From positions 18,290,001 through 18,354,000 of the forward strand of contig OZ316893.1 in the NCBI GenBank assembly GCA_973895155.1: a stretch of DNA of 64,000 nucleotides, in the 5' to 3' direction. This stretch comes from Marsupella aquatica. Its lineage: Eukaryota; Marchantiophyta. Of the stretch, positions 11,611-23,754 are shown piece by piece. A model generated the notes under the pieces. That model ran no database searches. It saw nothing but the letters and a program-made list of their open reading frames with translations, and was not told the origin of the DNA. Numbering within the stretch: position 1 is the stretch's first letter; each line of letters opens with the position of its first letter. The translations under genes and the position numbers were made by a program.

Positions 11611-12360
11611 CTTGTGGTAGCAATGTGATAGGGTTGCTCCAAAGGTTGACTTTCTTTCATGGAATGTGAAAGGTAAATTTTCATTGTCCTATGACAAATT
11701 TAATGTGTTGCATGCGAGGTTGTACAGCATTGGTCAGGACTCAAGTAAAACCTCATTTTTGTTGGCCAAATTGCAAAATTTCAATTTCTCTATACAAGGG
11801 TCAGTTTTTCCTATAAGATTTTATTTTCTGGGGACCACCAGATGTGATACTGGGGATTTTGAAATGCTAGGAACCATGGTTGAGTCTCGGATACTAACCT
11901 TTGGTTACATTGATTGCGTTATGGTTACAGTTTCAAGGGGGTACGAAATTCAAATGGGTACAAAAGGGATCATTAAAACTGAGAGGGCTTACTCGGGACT
12001 ATTTGCTTACAGGAGGGGGAAGGCCCGATACTCGAACCGTGCATCAATACTGTAGGCATTCAAGTGAAATCGAGACAGTCTGTAACCCAAGCTTCTCCTC
12101 AATTTGTGTCTCAGTCAGTCTCAATTGGAACTTCTGACATCCTCAGTATCTATCGCCTGGAACGCATGATCGATTCAGAGACTAAGAAGCGTAGAATCGA
12201 GGGCCCAGACAATTCTCAACAACTGATCATGATTTCGCATTGCTGCAATCATTTTGGGGCAGTTTGTAGACAAGATGGAGTATCAGAGATTAAACACGTT
12301 GAAGACGAAGAGCAGCCAGTAAATTGAAGCAGATCTTCACGATGCAGTGTGTAGCAGCAG

Positions 12361-13800
12361 TCAGATGCTCATAATACAATCAGACTCTGTAGAGACCAGG
12401 TAATTTACAGGAGGGGGAAGAGCCAGATTTCTCGCTGGGAGCTTTGAAACTTTCCTCCATAAGACCGAAGACTTGCAACAATGAAGCGCAAGACCCCCCT
12501 CCCACTGAGGTCTGGCCGCCATTAGTCCTGCAGGTCTATTTCTCGATCCAGCCGCAGCACCAGTAGCACGCCCACCGGTCTCCTCATTAGCAGCATCCGT
12601 CCACCGAGAGTCCCTTTGCTGCTGTGCTAGTTGAAATTGAGCTGATCGTCCTTCTCCCTGTCTATTCTCTCCGTTAGTGTTCCGTTCATTGTTCCCATAA
12701 GGTTCCACCAAGCCAGTTCGGGCATCCTGCGGGGAGTACCGCAGTCGATTATCTATTCCTGCGAGATCGAGTTCCCGCCCGCGCACAGCCTCACGGCCCC
12801 CGGCACACCCACTGGGCCAAGATGCAAATGCCGATGAGTTCTCAGCCTGCCCATACCTCGCACCCCTACCGCCGGCCGATCGGCCACGAGTATCCATCGA
12901 GCGCACCGCCCCCTCCCTTGGGCCGCAGTAATCCATGTCGTGAAAGACCCTCCCTCACACAGTGTTCAACAATTCTCGTAGCAATTCTATCAGCCAAAAC
13001 TCTTACCTTCCAAATGCACTACTTTATCCACAAAGACTCAAAGGTGCGAGCTCACCAGTAAGAGTATTCTTGCCTCCACCCTTGCAGATGTCCCTTCTGC
13101 TTATTGAAGCACGCGATACTCTTAGTCGCCAAAAGAACTATACTTGCAGAGTTCCAGCTTCCCAGTTCACAATCCCTTGCAGCCTCTCTTGCCCGTGTCC
13201 TGCACCCAGCCCGGTCAGACTGTTCTTGTTTGTTTATGCGCATCAGCAGGGCACCAAAACCCGAAGATGGGATGCACCACCACGATCACGGCGGAACACT
13301 CAACAGAGTAATCCACGGGAATCCTGATGTGGCACCACACACTACCCAATCTCAGCGCCTTCAACCGTTCTCGCTCCCCCACTCCTTCATATGCACACCA
13401 CTATTCGCAATCCTTCCTCCACCTCCGTCCTTAGTATCCGCAGACCCCCTATCAGACCTGCACTCCAGCAAGACCTTCTTCCTGCCAATATCCTTCCGGC
13501 CGCCCCTTCCTGCCGCCCCCGCCTAGCAGATAAGGTAAAGGCCACTACTTGTGCCACTAGTTCAGTCGAATCCCTTCCGCAGCTCGCCGCCTGTCCCGAA
13601 TACGACCCTTCCACCATTGACGATTCGGTTGGTGGCTTTCACAATTTTACTCTCCGAATGTGTAGAAGTCTCATATGTCAAGCAAGTCCCAATGTACCCG
13701 AGCTGCTTGCTTTCCCAGATCAAACAATAGGCCTCCCCTCTATCCTCTGTCTTCGATGTCCCTCAAACGAATCCCTGCGTCTGCCCCCCACAGCGTAGAG
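12361..13800 (-). pseudogene. Decayed LINE ORF1-like region (zinc-knuckle relic plus Q/R-rich tail)
   Basis: Minus-strand frames are broken by stops but keep recognisable pieces. A degenerate CCHC knuckle (CFNKQKGHLQGW, second Cys missing) lies near 13120-13080. Further along is an R/G/Q-rich open stretch at 12936-12361 containing RYSPQDARTGLVE and FQLAQQQRDSR. The same SPQDAR...LAQQQ...DSR pattern recurs on the plus strand at 61.1-61.5 kb, so it is a dispersed element. In plant L1-type LINEs, ORF1 carries a CCHC knuckle upstream of a variable tail; assignment to ORF1 is inference. Confidence 0.4.
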
Positions 13801-14125
13801 GCCGTTTTTAGATCTCTTCAACCAGCATGCTCAACCTAAACTTGAGTGAGCCACCATATCGCCAATCCGCGCAATCCTCTTCCAACATTCACGAGCGACC
13901 TCGATTCCAGCAAAGTTTCTCCCACACTACTCTGCCTAACCCCTCCATTTGCATGGGACCTTCACGAGTGAACCCAATCAAACAAATTCTCAAAAAGCAC
14001 GTAAGTGTATACACAGACCAGCGCCGCCTTTGCGCTCTTTCAGTTCAGTTCAGTTCTACCAGATGAACCTCTGACCCGGTTGAATTTTATTTTATTTTCT
14101 AACAAGGAGAAAGGAGGGAGATCGA

Positions 14126-14590
14126 TAAGCGGAAGGCAATGGGGAAAGGAGACTTTTGGTTGAATTGAGGAATGGAGCAACTTGATGGGATTGGGGCAAA
14201 GAAGTTTCAGGTGTAAGGAAGAGAAATGTTTTTTGTGTGTGTATGAGGAGTGTGCGCTGTGTGGGGGACAGGGATTCTTTAGCCTGAATGGAAGGAAAGA
14301 AATTTGACGGAAGGCGATGGTGGCTTGAAGAAATTTTCTTCAGAGGAGTTGAATGAGGAAGTCGACTATGAAAAGAAGAAGCAAGTGCTGAGGCGGCAGG
14401 GAGCAAAAGGATGGGGAAAGGGGATTTACCGCCGAATCAAGGATTTGAGCAGCTTGATGGGATTGGGCGATGGAGTTATCAGGTGTAAGGGAGAGCAAAA
14501 AATTGGGTGTGTATGGAGAAGCGCGCTGCGTGCATGTGGGAGGTGTGTGGAAGAATTGTTTCTTTGAAGAAAGTGGAGGTTGGGAAGAGC
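14126..14590. repeat. Diverged tandem duplication, unit about 230-270 bp
   Basis: The stretches 14126-14330 and 14395-14590 share blocks in the same order: GGGGAAAGG, GAGCARCTTGATGGGATTGGG, CAGGTGTAAGG and a TGTGTATG...GCGC stretch. The second unit is more GC-rich. No coding meaning is apparent. Confidence 0.5.
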
Positions 14591-14793
14591 TCAAATGTGG
14601 AGAAAGAATGAAAAAACTTCTGTGTGTTATATTATTGGTAATGTCGTGAGATATGAGGAGCGCGCGAGATAGAGGTTGAATGAGAACTTAAGCTGACTAC
14701 GAAGGCTCAGGCGAAGGATGTGCTAGGAGAACCCAGGCTATGGTGAATGCTAGTGAGAATTGTACTGTGCTGCGGAGTGCTTACAGAGAATTC

Positions 14794-14867
14794 TGTGAAA
14801 AGAATACTAGCCTGAAGAGAATTATACTGCATGCTCGGGGATCCGAATGGCTAGTATTCTTTTCACA
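14794..14867. repeat. Perfect 19-bp inverted repeat (hairpin)
   Basis: The arms are 14794-14812 (TGTGAAAAGAATACTAGCC) and its exact reverse complement at 14849-14867, with a 36-nt loop. A second short inverted pair, ATCCGAATG (14841-14849) and CATTCGGAT (about 14888), overlaps it. This could be the end of a foldback or MITE element. Confidence 0.6.
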
Positions 14868-14869
14868 AA

Positions 14870-16315
14870 TGTGGGATAAATAGCCACATTCGGATTTTGT
14901 TGCATAATTAACCGTTCTTATTTGTGCTTGCGTCACTGCACATGTTTCAAAAGATTCTTATTAGTGCTTGTGTCGCTGCACATGTTTCTGCACATATTTC
15001 AAAAGATTTTTATAGTAACTTCTTTTCGAAAGATTTTTAAAGTAACTTGACCGTGGCTTCCCATGTAGGTCAGTAAATAATCAATCTTTTGATGAACGGC
15101 TGGCTTGTTTTGCAAGGCCAGGTAGCAAGTTGGTTGACGTCAAACTGAGGAACCTTCATTAACTACTCAGCCTACTGTTCTCATTGCTTTTCTTACACAG
15201 CAAGTAGAGTTCAAGCTTAGAATAAGTGTAACAGGCAGGCAACGATTGTTGGTAGGATGAGTAGGTACAGAGAGTAACATGAAAGAAAACAGAGCTACAA
15301 AAAACAGGAACAGGACTCAGCTCCAATCATGTTCTGATTGAACGATGCTATTCAGATGAGATTGCTTTTTAAACATGAACTACTAACACGAGATAAAGCC
15401 CAATATACACAACAGCACATCATTTTACAAGTTTGATTGGGGATTTTCCATCTTGCTGGATACCAAAACATGACTACTTGAGGATCCACACCAATGAAAA
15501 AATCCAATCCAGTAATGGCTACACACGCTGAGTGGTTATCTTAGTCGGAATTCAATACTATCACCGCTTTGGCTTTGTATTGTAAAGTTATCTCGAGCGT
15601 AGTGCCCTATGCTAAGTCTGCAAACTGTCCAATCCAAAATATGTCTGCACTCTCGCTAAGTGCGATTTCACTCTTTAGCACCGGGTTGGTTGGGTGTCCA
15701 AAGTTGTCCAAAGCGGCGTGACACATCGGGTTCCTTGCATAAACACTACAGTTACCTCAGTTCCTTGAAGTTCAGATCACATGGACTAATCTTGTGACAT
15801 TGAATTCTTCCTTGCAGCAGGTTTGCCTGGTGAGAGTTCATAAGCCAGCCTGAAATCATAAGGGGTCGGTAAATGAGACTGCTAAATTCTAGATTCTCTG
15901 ACAGAATACGGGTCACCTGACCAGAAAGCAGCAATTTCTGTACACATGAACTTCACCGAGAAGCGTTTGCAGTACGAACTACCCGTGGGAAGCAGAAAGC
16001 CAGAAAAGAATTTGACCCGTACCCCAAACGTCACAAAGAGGAGAGTCCATCTCAACAACTCCAAGCGTAGACAAAAGGTGTCCATCCAGTTAAGAATCTA
16101 GCCCAATGTTTTCGAAGGAAATTCATTCGACTAAACGGCTCAGGTCTCTTTAAATCGACAGCTTAGTTAATCTCTCAAGGGTCCGGCCCCTTCACATTTA
16201 TAATTGGAAGATATTGATGAGGTGTTAGGAAGCTGCTGAGTCAAAGCCAAGCAGGTGGACGACAGAACCAATGGACTAGAATTTCTGTCGTGCAGACAAA
16301 GCAGACTCAGTAGGT
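14870..16315. other. Intergenic stretch without a supported gene
   Basis: Short open frames only, with no domain pattern. The 3' UTR of the minus-strand trihelix gene probably lies at its right end, below 16316. Confidence 0.4.
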
Positions 16316-17810
16316 CTATTGCTGTCTGTTGGCCAGCAGTGCTGCACTCACTTGCTTGAGGCCCTCCCCAATGTTGTTCAAGGCATTGATATACCCAGTA
16401 CCCAGTTCCATGGTGCCCCTAAACCTTTCCTTCTCAAACTTCAGCTTGATCTTTTCCATTTCCATGTCCTCCCTGTGCCTTTTGTCTTTCCTCTCTTCTG
16501 ACTCCATCATGGCATCAACAATCTTCTTATTGTTCCGCTCCAGGACAGGGGCCATTCGGTCTGACGTCTTTGACAAACACTGACGTTTTCTCAAGTTCCT
16601 CGGTCCATTCGTATTTTCGGCATCATCACCAGACTCGGAAAATTCCCCGTTGCTTGCCGCTGTGTTATCTGTACTCGCTCCTGCTCCTACATCAGATCCA
16701 TAGGAACAAGCTACAAAGATCTTAAGTTTATTTCTACCCTTGCTCGAGGAAGACAATGGCATGTTAAAAACATTGATGAACAAATGGCACTCCAGAGGAC
16801 ACGAGGCTATCCCAAAGTAGGGGTAGTAGAGAGTAAAAATTCAAAGAATCCAACAAACAATCGGGACGACACAGTAGACTCCATCGGTGTACTGAAGGCC
16901 CAGTAACATGGGAGACAAATGATCAAAAAGTGTCACAACGCTACACGAAGAGGAGATTGAAGCTATGTGATATACCCCTCAAACAGAGACGAGGAAAAGG
17001 ACATAGACTACTCGAGTCTATTGCGCTCAAAATCCATATGGAGTCCGTCCTCAGCGCACCGATGAGTATCTAAGAGCTCAACTTTTCAACGAAAATTCAA
17101 GACAACACATTATCCCCATTCTATCCAAACAACGGCTAAGCTCTCGGACGGGAAAATAGATTAATGTGACGTCAACATGAAGTCGTTGACTTTTGGGAAC
17201 ATTTCACTAAACTTAGACAAATGATTCCCGGCATGAGGCATGAAACCCAAAGCTTACCAATGCGCAGGACTGGGACTGGAGTAGAAGTATCGACCGCAAG
17301 TTCCCCAGGGTCCATTACTTTGCTCTTATTGTACCATTCAGTGAGGGATTGGAAAACCTCCTTGTAGAAGTTCCGAGGAAGGCGGTGCTTCTTCCTCTCA
17401 TCCCCAAGCATGTCCCAGTAGGACCTGTGCCCACTGGGGATGTTCTTCTCATAATCATTCACCTTTTTGAACTCGGAGGCCAGAAGCTCCCATTTATCCT
17501 GGCATTGCTGTGCGCTCTTCTGCACACCTTGAGCCCAGCAATAATCCTCGATCCATTGCCATCTCTCTACTGCTGTCTTCTTTTTCTCCTTCAGCCCACC
17601 CTTGGTTTGCCTGTCAAAATCTTCCCGTCTGGCAGCCTGGAGAATGACCATCTCTGCTGGAGTCCAGTTGCTCTTCTTGTATGCCCGGCCCTTTCTTGAA
17701 CCCTCCGGCTCACCAAACAGCACGTCATCGTCTATGTCCTTGCTCTCATCATCACCCACTTGGACTCCAACACAGCGGGCGTCACCCATCCCGACCTGCT
17801 CGCTCGTCAT
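16316..17810 (-). CDS. Trihelix (Myb/SANT-like) DNA-binding protein with C-terminal coiled coil, two exons
   Basis: Exon 1 is 17810-17258 and exon 2 is 16686-16316 on the minus strand, giving 307 residues. The donor after ATT|G (GTAAGC) and the acceptor TGTAG join phase 1 to phase 2 in frame. Exon 1 has an acidic segment, then NWTPAEMVILQAARREDFDR, ERWQWIEDYCWAQG, QCQDKWELLASEFKKV and FYKEVFQSLTEWYNK. These are the three tryptophan helices plus the fourth amphipathic helix of a trihelix/Myb-SANT-like domain. Exon 2 ends in a charged coiled coil (REDMEMEKIKLKFEKERF). Such domains bind DNA and occur both in host transcription factors and next to Harbinger-type transposases. No transposase is visible here. 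The ATG at 17810 is the first in frame in this exon; an upstream exon cannot be excluded. Confidence 0.75.
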
Positions 17811-17819
17811 CCCCACCAG

Positions 17820-19775
17820 GAATATACGGAGAAAATGCCTACCTTGCAGAGCGAAGACTTTTTGGCAGGTATGGCCTTCAACTATAGAATTCCAGAACTC
17901 CCTGTCAAGGAAAAGAATATAACCTCTTCATAAGAATCACACCCCTCTCCTCCTGTCGCACTGCCTATCGGTCTATCCAAAAATGCCTTACTGATCGAGA
18001 CAAAATCGGCGCTCCCTCTTGGTTTCTGTTGTCTCTCCTGTTACGGTCTGCCTCTTGCACGCCTTCGGACCTTCCCCACCTCCTCGTCAGCCATCTTCTG
18101 GGGCCAGAAATGCGTGAGATCCCTCTCCGTAGCTGCTTCAAACCCCTTAATCCTGTCAGTGTCTCATTACAACCGCCACCCTTCCGCCTTATAACGTTCA
18201 CCATGGAAGTGCTCCTCGTTTGAAAACTTCAGGTAGTAAAATGGCATCAAGTTCCCGAGAGCCCTCTCTCCCACCTCACATTTCTTCTAATTTCTTTTAA
18301 ATGAGCCTCACAAAAGTTCTATAACCACCAATCCCTTGGTCCACTTCTGCAATCCACGGTTCATGCCGGCCTTGCCAGGTAACACAAATTGAGCATCAAA
18401 GTCCGCCTTTCACTGATTATAACACCTCGCCTATATTCCTTCCAATCGGTCATCGTACAAAATTTGGGACATCCCTCTCTCGCTTCTGCTGTCCAACCCA
18501 AGGTACTGAGTCTCAGTCCTTGAAATGGGAACCATTGACACCAACACCCTGGCGGCCACTGTTCTTCGGCTGCTACCTCTATCCTTCTGGACCCTGTCTA
18601 TGGATGCCCAATTACTTCATTACGTGACCACTGGTGCCACCGCCGAAAGCACCCTTGCTCAATAAAAAAATTGCAGAAGGAGAGCTCCCAATCCGCAAAA
18701 AGCACCACTTGGCAGTCCGTCCGTCAGATGGGAATCGCCGCTTTTCTGCTTCTGGTGATGCTACTGCAAATACCTGATGCAAATTTTCAGTCCACCAACC
18801 ATTAAACTATCAAATAAAGTAGGGCCAAAGTAGACTGAAATGTATCGTAGAAAGTTAAAAAATTAACCCCAATTTCTCCCGTTCAAGGCTTAAACCCAAC
18901 GAACTGTATGCACTGTCTGCTTGCTAGTCGGAGATTCCCCTCCTGTAGGACCCTTATTGAGTCCCTTCAATCCTTTCGAACCCAATACAGACTCTCTACT
19001 TCGAAGAGCCCCACATAGTTAACATTGACAGACACATACGACACCCCTCTATCCTCTGTCCCCATACATCCCATGTAAATAAATGAAGAAAGTAAGGAAG
19101 ACACAGGGCTGGACAGAAAATAAAGAACACAAGCTAACCACGAGGAAAGAAATGACAACAAAGAATTTATGAGCAACCAAAGATCATTGGGGTTTACGGA
19201 TCTCAGGAGCGCTCTGGAATTCAGAGTCAGAGGAATCAGAAACTCCCACGGACATAAAGCCACAAAGGAAGGTAACAAAATGCAACGCAAATCCAAATCC
19301 CCTTCCTCCTCGGGATTGATTCTACCTCGTTCCGGAGAGAGAAAGGGGAAGAAACGTCGATTGTAGGAGAACAATGCAAGAAAGAAAAAAATATGAGGGC
19401 GTCAAGGGAAAGAAAGGAGGCGATCTGTGGGGAATGAAAGTGCACCCGCCCGTCGTTGAGCCGTGCCGCCCCTGCTGCTTCGGTGGCCTGGCTTGCCCCA
19501 CCATGACGAACCGGGGGCCCGCCACCTGACCAGCGCCGCGAGGAGGCAAACAGAACCTTTTGTATAAGCATGAGGGATCTGGTCCGGCCGTCTGTCACCG
19601 TTGAAGTGCAAACGGCGTTGTTGATAGACTTTCTGTTCACCAAGCTCGCAACTTTGGAGTCAAGAACGAGCCGTGACCTCTGGCCTATGACTCGTTTTTG
19701 GGTCTGGCTGCTGACTCCAGTGTCTTATTGGGTTTACTTTTCATATCATACTAGCCCAATGTCTCTGGGTTGCAC
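17820..19775. other. Intergenic stretch, no supported gene
   Basis: Open frames of 60-135 codons on both strands overlap each other and show no domain. The part at 17830-18600 is C/T-rich. Promoter and 5' UTR of the trihelix gene would lie just above 17810, but no clear TATA box stands out. Confidence 0.35.
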
Positions 19776-19779
19776 AAAA

Positions 19780-20175
19780 GACGTTAAGGTGAAAAAATAT
19801 CTCAATGTGAAGAAAAGATGTTGGTGTGAAAAAAATTATCAATGAGAGAAAAAGATGTCAGAGGTGAAAAAAAAATGTTGGTGTGAAAAAAGTTGTCGAT
19901 GAAAAAAAAGATGTCGAGGTGAAGAAAAAATGTTTGTGTGAAAAAAGTTATCGAAATGAGGAAAAGAAATCAAAGTGAAAAAAAGATGTTGAGGAGAAAA
20001 AATAAGGCAAGGTGAGAAAAATATGTAAAGATGAGTAAAACATGTCAAGAAGAGAAAAGATATCAATAGAGGGCAAGGGAAAGACATCGTGATGAGGTGA
20101 AGAACAGATGTTGAGGTGAAGAAAAGATGTTGAAAGGAGAAAAAAATGTCAAGGTGAGGAAAAGTTGTCGAGGAA
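19780..20175 (+). repeat. A-rich minisatellite (unit about 18-22 bp, GGTGAAAAAAAGATGTYGA)
   Basis: About 18 imperfect copies of GGTGAAGAAAAGATGTTGA-like units run head to tail. They alternate GATGTTG, GATGTCG and TTATCGA variants. The only open frames here are low-complexity artefacts of the repeat. Confidence 0.75.
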
Positions 20176-20344
20176 ACATTAAAAAAATGCAGGCAAACTC
20201 ATTCACTATGCGTCGCAAAAAAAATGTAGCATAAAAAATGTCATTGTTTGATGGTGTTTGTCATCTTTTCAGTGCCACTGAAGCCTAGTCAAAACTATCT
20301 ATCAGTTACCAGTAACGAATATTTATACTGCACAACCTAAGCAC

Positions 20345-21300
20345 TTTGGCTCTTGTCGACAGAGAATAAAGTCTCTCTCACAAGGACACTCCACCATTAT
20401 TTCTATTACTCAGTTTCCTAATTAGTTCTTCCAGCAGAGAGATAGCTTGTACGAGGTGTGTATGTTTCCTAGTTGATTCAGAGATTGCTGCACCAGCATT
20501 CAAGAGATCAAGTGCTTCTGAGAATATAGAAATCTGGTCAAGGACCTGTTTCTTAGTCAGGTCAAAGGCCTGGCTGTTTCGCGCTATCCAAGTGTTCCAT
20601 AAGTAAGACCTGATATATCAAAGCCATCGAGTGTGTTGAGAGTACTTTTTCTCTTATAGGACATCAACAACTCCAAAAAACTCATGTCTCGGCACGGTCA
20701 ATGTTCCAGCCATTCATCCATCCCCGAGTAATTGTCCAACAGAAGATTGCAAATACAGTGAAAAAAGAGATGCGGGATGGTTTCTACAATCAGCGGGCAC
20801 AAGCCGCAGAGTCCCTCTGATTTATCAATTTTCAGAGCCCGTGATCGTGAAAATAAACCATGCGCCAACACTCTCCAAGTGAAAATCTTTGCATGGGTGG
20901 GTAGGTCGGAGGTCCACAATATCTCCCAGGTCTCGTTCCATTCCAACTCAGTAAGGGTTGCATCCCAGATCCTGTTCAGCCAAGGTGAGTCAGACCCTTT
21001 AGGCCGCATCTCATAAACCCGATGGTTAGCGAGCCCAAAAAATTTGAGTGGCAGGTCAGAATCGATCCACCGCCACAGCCTGGTCGGTGCTCCCATCTGC
21101 CTGAGACAGAAAGTTGAACTATGTATTGTGCAAAAGAAAGCCAGACAGCCTACTCTGTCCCCCTCCAACAGCCCACATAGTCGCTGCATCCTTCTCGTCA
21201 GAGGTCTCCAAGTGCTTAGTACTTCAGAACAGAAGGTGCCAACCCTTCGAATTCCCAATCTTCCGCATATCTTCACAGTCATCTCTTTGTGCCCCTCCGG
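20345..21300 (-). pseudogene. LINE C-terminal relic with reverse-transcriptase zinc-binding (zf-RVT) domain
   Basis: The minus frame 21282-20698 has DLPTHAKIFTWRVLAHGL, then CGLCPLIVETIPHLFFHC, the C-x2-C...H-x4-C signature and preceding W-rich segment of plant LINE zf-RVT domains. After a frame break it continues to about 20370 with SYLWNTWIARNSQAF, the usual segment after the zinc site. No RT core remains, so it is a 5'-truncated, decayed L1-type copy. Confidence 0.75.
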
Positions 21301-23750
21301 GTTATTAATATTCTAAATACATAAATATATACATGCTTTTTTTTAAATGGGGGACAGGAAAATACAAAATTATCTCACTTTATCCCCTTCTCTATTTTTC
21401 CCTACCTTTTTCATTTTCCTCTTCCTCAATTTTTATTCCTTTTTTCCTTTATCTGGCCCTCCCCTTTTTTTCCTCCATGCCAATTTCTGGTTACCTTCTC
21501 CCTCATCTTTGGATAGTGCTTTATCTGTATATTTTATGAGAGTATAATATAATTATTGCACCCATGTAGAGTTGTAATCCCCATGGGATAGTAGAAAGGA
21601 CAATCTAGTACAATTCATAATTGCACTTTTAAGTACAATTGTTCTTGTTCTCACGTAGACTATTGCAATTGTCGTCGGGGTGGAGCACAAGGAAGTAGCA
21701 AACCCAAGTTATGATTATATGTATTTGGACCAGTCTTCTCCCTTGATAAGTGTTGTGCTTAGCTTAAGATGGGCGACTTATACTTTAGAACTAGTTAACT
21801 ATCCTCTTTTGAGGGAACCCTTCTATAGCCATAGGTTACAAGGCTTTACATCAAGTGGACGCACAACCATTAATACTACGTACAATTCCTACACTACTAC
21901 CGCATGGAAAGCCCTTTGGAAATTTGAAGGTCTTATCCACAGCTGATCAAAAAGGGGTACCAAGACACAAATTAACTTGCGGTTAGCATGGATGTGCATA
22001 GTTCTCATTATCCTAACCTTCGGCTTCAGAATCCTCTTTACAGGCTTCCAAACCTGACGTCCTATCATGATGGTATCCAAACCAAGAATAAGACTTTGAG
22101 TCTGGTCTAGGTTTATCCTGGACGTCCACTCAAGGCACTTTGCTCTGTCCGAACCTCCTCCACGTACCCCTTCCTAGTTTGACCAAGGGGTCGAGAGATG
22201 GTACACAATGGTGGGGGTGAGCTTTTTAGTAGTGTCCGAACCACCCAGGGGATAGAAAAAAGGGGAGACTCCCTCTATTCCCTCAACTACCCCCAAGATG
22301 CTCACATCCTACTAAGGCAACACATAAAGGGCCTCAGTCCAATGAGTAATTCCACTGAACACAGGCAGGAGGTATGACCTGGAAGCTTAATTCCCGCTAA
22401 ACTTCCACATCCACTTCGTCATTGTAGCTCTTCATTCTTACTCCTATTGTAGGCAAGACACACAACCAAGAAACAATATAACTCATTCGATCTTGACACT
22501 GGTTTGGACGACCTGCAATCCAAGAGAAGACTGTCTCCCGTTGTCACTATTGTCAGTATCCAAACCTTGCTTCCTCAACAACAATCTCTACTAGGTATTT
22601 AACAAAGACTGACTTCTCAAAAGTGGAGAAGGAACATCTGCATGCCAACACGGTTATGCTTGGCGCAATGTAACTGGATAATGTCCCCCCCATCACTTCT
22701 GATGGGTGGCTTGAATACTTTACAAATTGTCCTAAGAATGGGGCAATGGCTACCGTGATCCTAACAAGCTATCATCCTTCTAACCTATTCCTACTCATCT
22801 AATTCCTCCGCCCTCCTGTAAAACAGACTGAAGCCCTATGCTCTTTCATACGCAATATCCCATTTGTCTACCTCTACATCCCTAGCCCCTACTACTTCAA
22901 TGCAACAGCGAGCCCAGTGCTGGCAACACAGCTCATTTTGTTGTCTTAAACGTCGCTCGTCCCTCTTCCCCGACGTCTCGCCTGCTATTACTCACCAATT
23001 GTGGTATTCCTCGTAAGTGTTAGGGTCTCACTCATTCTCAAGCTCAATTTCATCATCAATTGTGTCAGGGTTGGGTTGGGTTGGTACACCATAAGGTACG
23101 CTTGAGTTGGCGTTGGTGGCCCTCCACATCTAATTGTGGGGTCTCCCCTTCAAGAATTTGGTGTCAATCAATAAATTATACATTCAAGCGGTTGTAGGGT
23201 CTGCCCGGCTAAACAACTTTCACATAATCTTGCCTTTACATTGCATCTCCCCATTAAGGCCCACGCTAATCTTGCCTGCCCGTCCGGATTGATCCACCAC
23301 TTCAATTAAGGAACGCGCAAAATAGTACCACCGGGAATAGCGAGGACCCTTAAGTGCCTGCCCAAAAGGATACCGATGTGTAAGGGTGTCCATCCATAGT
23401 CTAATTTGAGCAAGAAAGCTCAAAGGTGGGTTTGCATCATGTTGGGGCAACTATGGGGTTTGTCTCTAATTGTAAACCAAACCCCTCTTCATTTATGAGC
23501 TCCCCGGTAAACTGATGTGGCATCCAAAAGATCACAGGTCGGAAGTAATTCCCTAATCTATAATTATGTACACTCTCTTCTAACCATCTAATTACATTCT
23601 CCGTAGGGGTTACCCTTTCCCAAAATGAAGTCTTCTCCCAAACACTCATAACTAAGTCAGTCGGATTGAAGGAGAATTTGTCGATTCAAATAGTATCATT
23701 TGCACAGGCCACTATGGCCCGATCTCTTCCTAACAAATAAAAGTGAGCCA
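21301..23750. other. Repeat-derived stretch, no intact gene
   Basis: The stretch 21350-21530 is T/C-rich. On the minus strand, 23649-23220 holds two adjoining frames (ERVTPTENVIRWLEESVH, MPHQFTGELINEEG and LWMDTLTHRYPFGQALKGPR) that read as one interrupted protein. I do not recognise it; it may belong to the accessory retroelement proteins seen at 31 and 42 kb. Confidence 0.3.
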
Positions 23751-23754
23751 TGGA

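Noticed and set aside
12008-12060. A CCCGATACTCGAACC segment reminiscent of an inverted tRNA T-arm
   Set aside because: No acceptor stem, anticodon arm or D-arm could be placed around it.
12900-14066. Plus-strand frames of 79-140 codons
   Set aside because: They are antisense to the decayed LINE ORF1-like region and have no domain pattern.
17811-17816. An upstream GTG start for the trihelix protein
   Set aside because: A nuclear gene should start at ATG; the first in-frame ATG in this exon is at 17810.
19839-20087. Minus-strand frame rich in Phe, Ser and His
   Set aside because: A translation of the A-rich minisatellite, not a gene.
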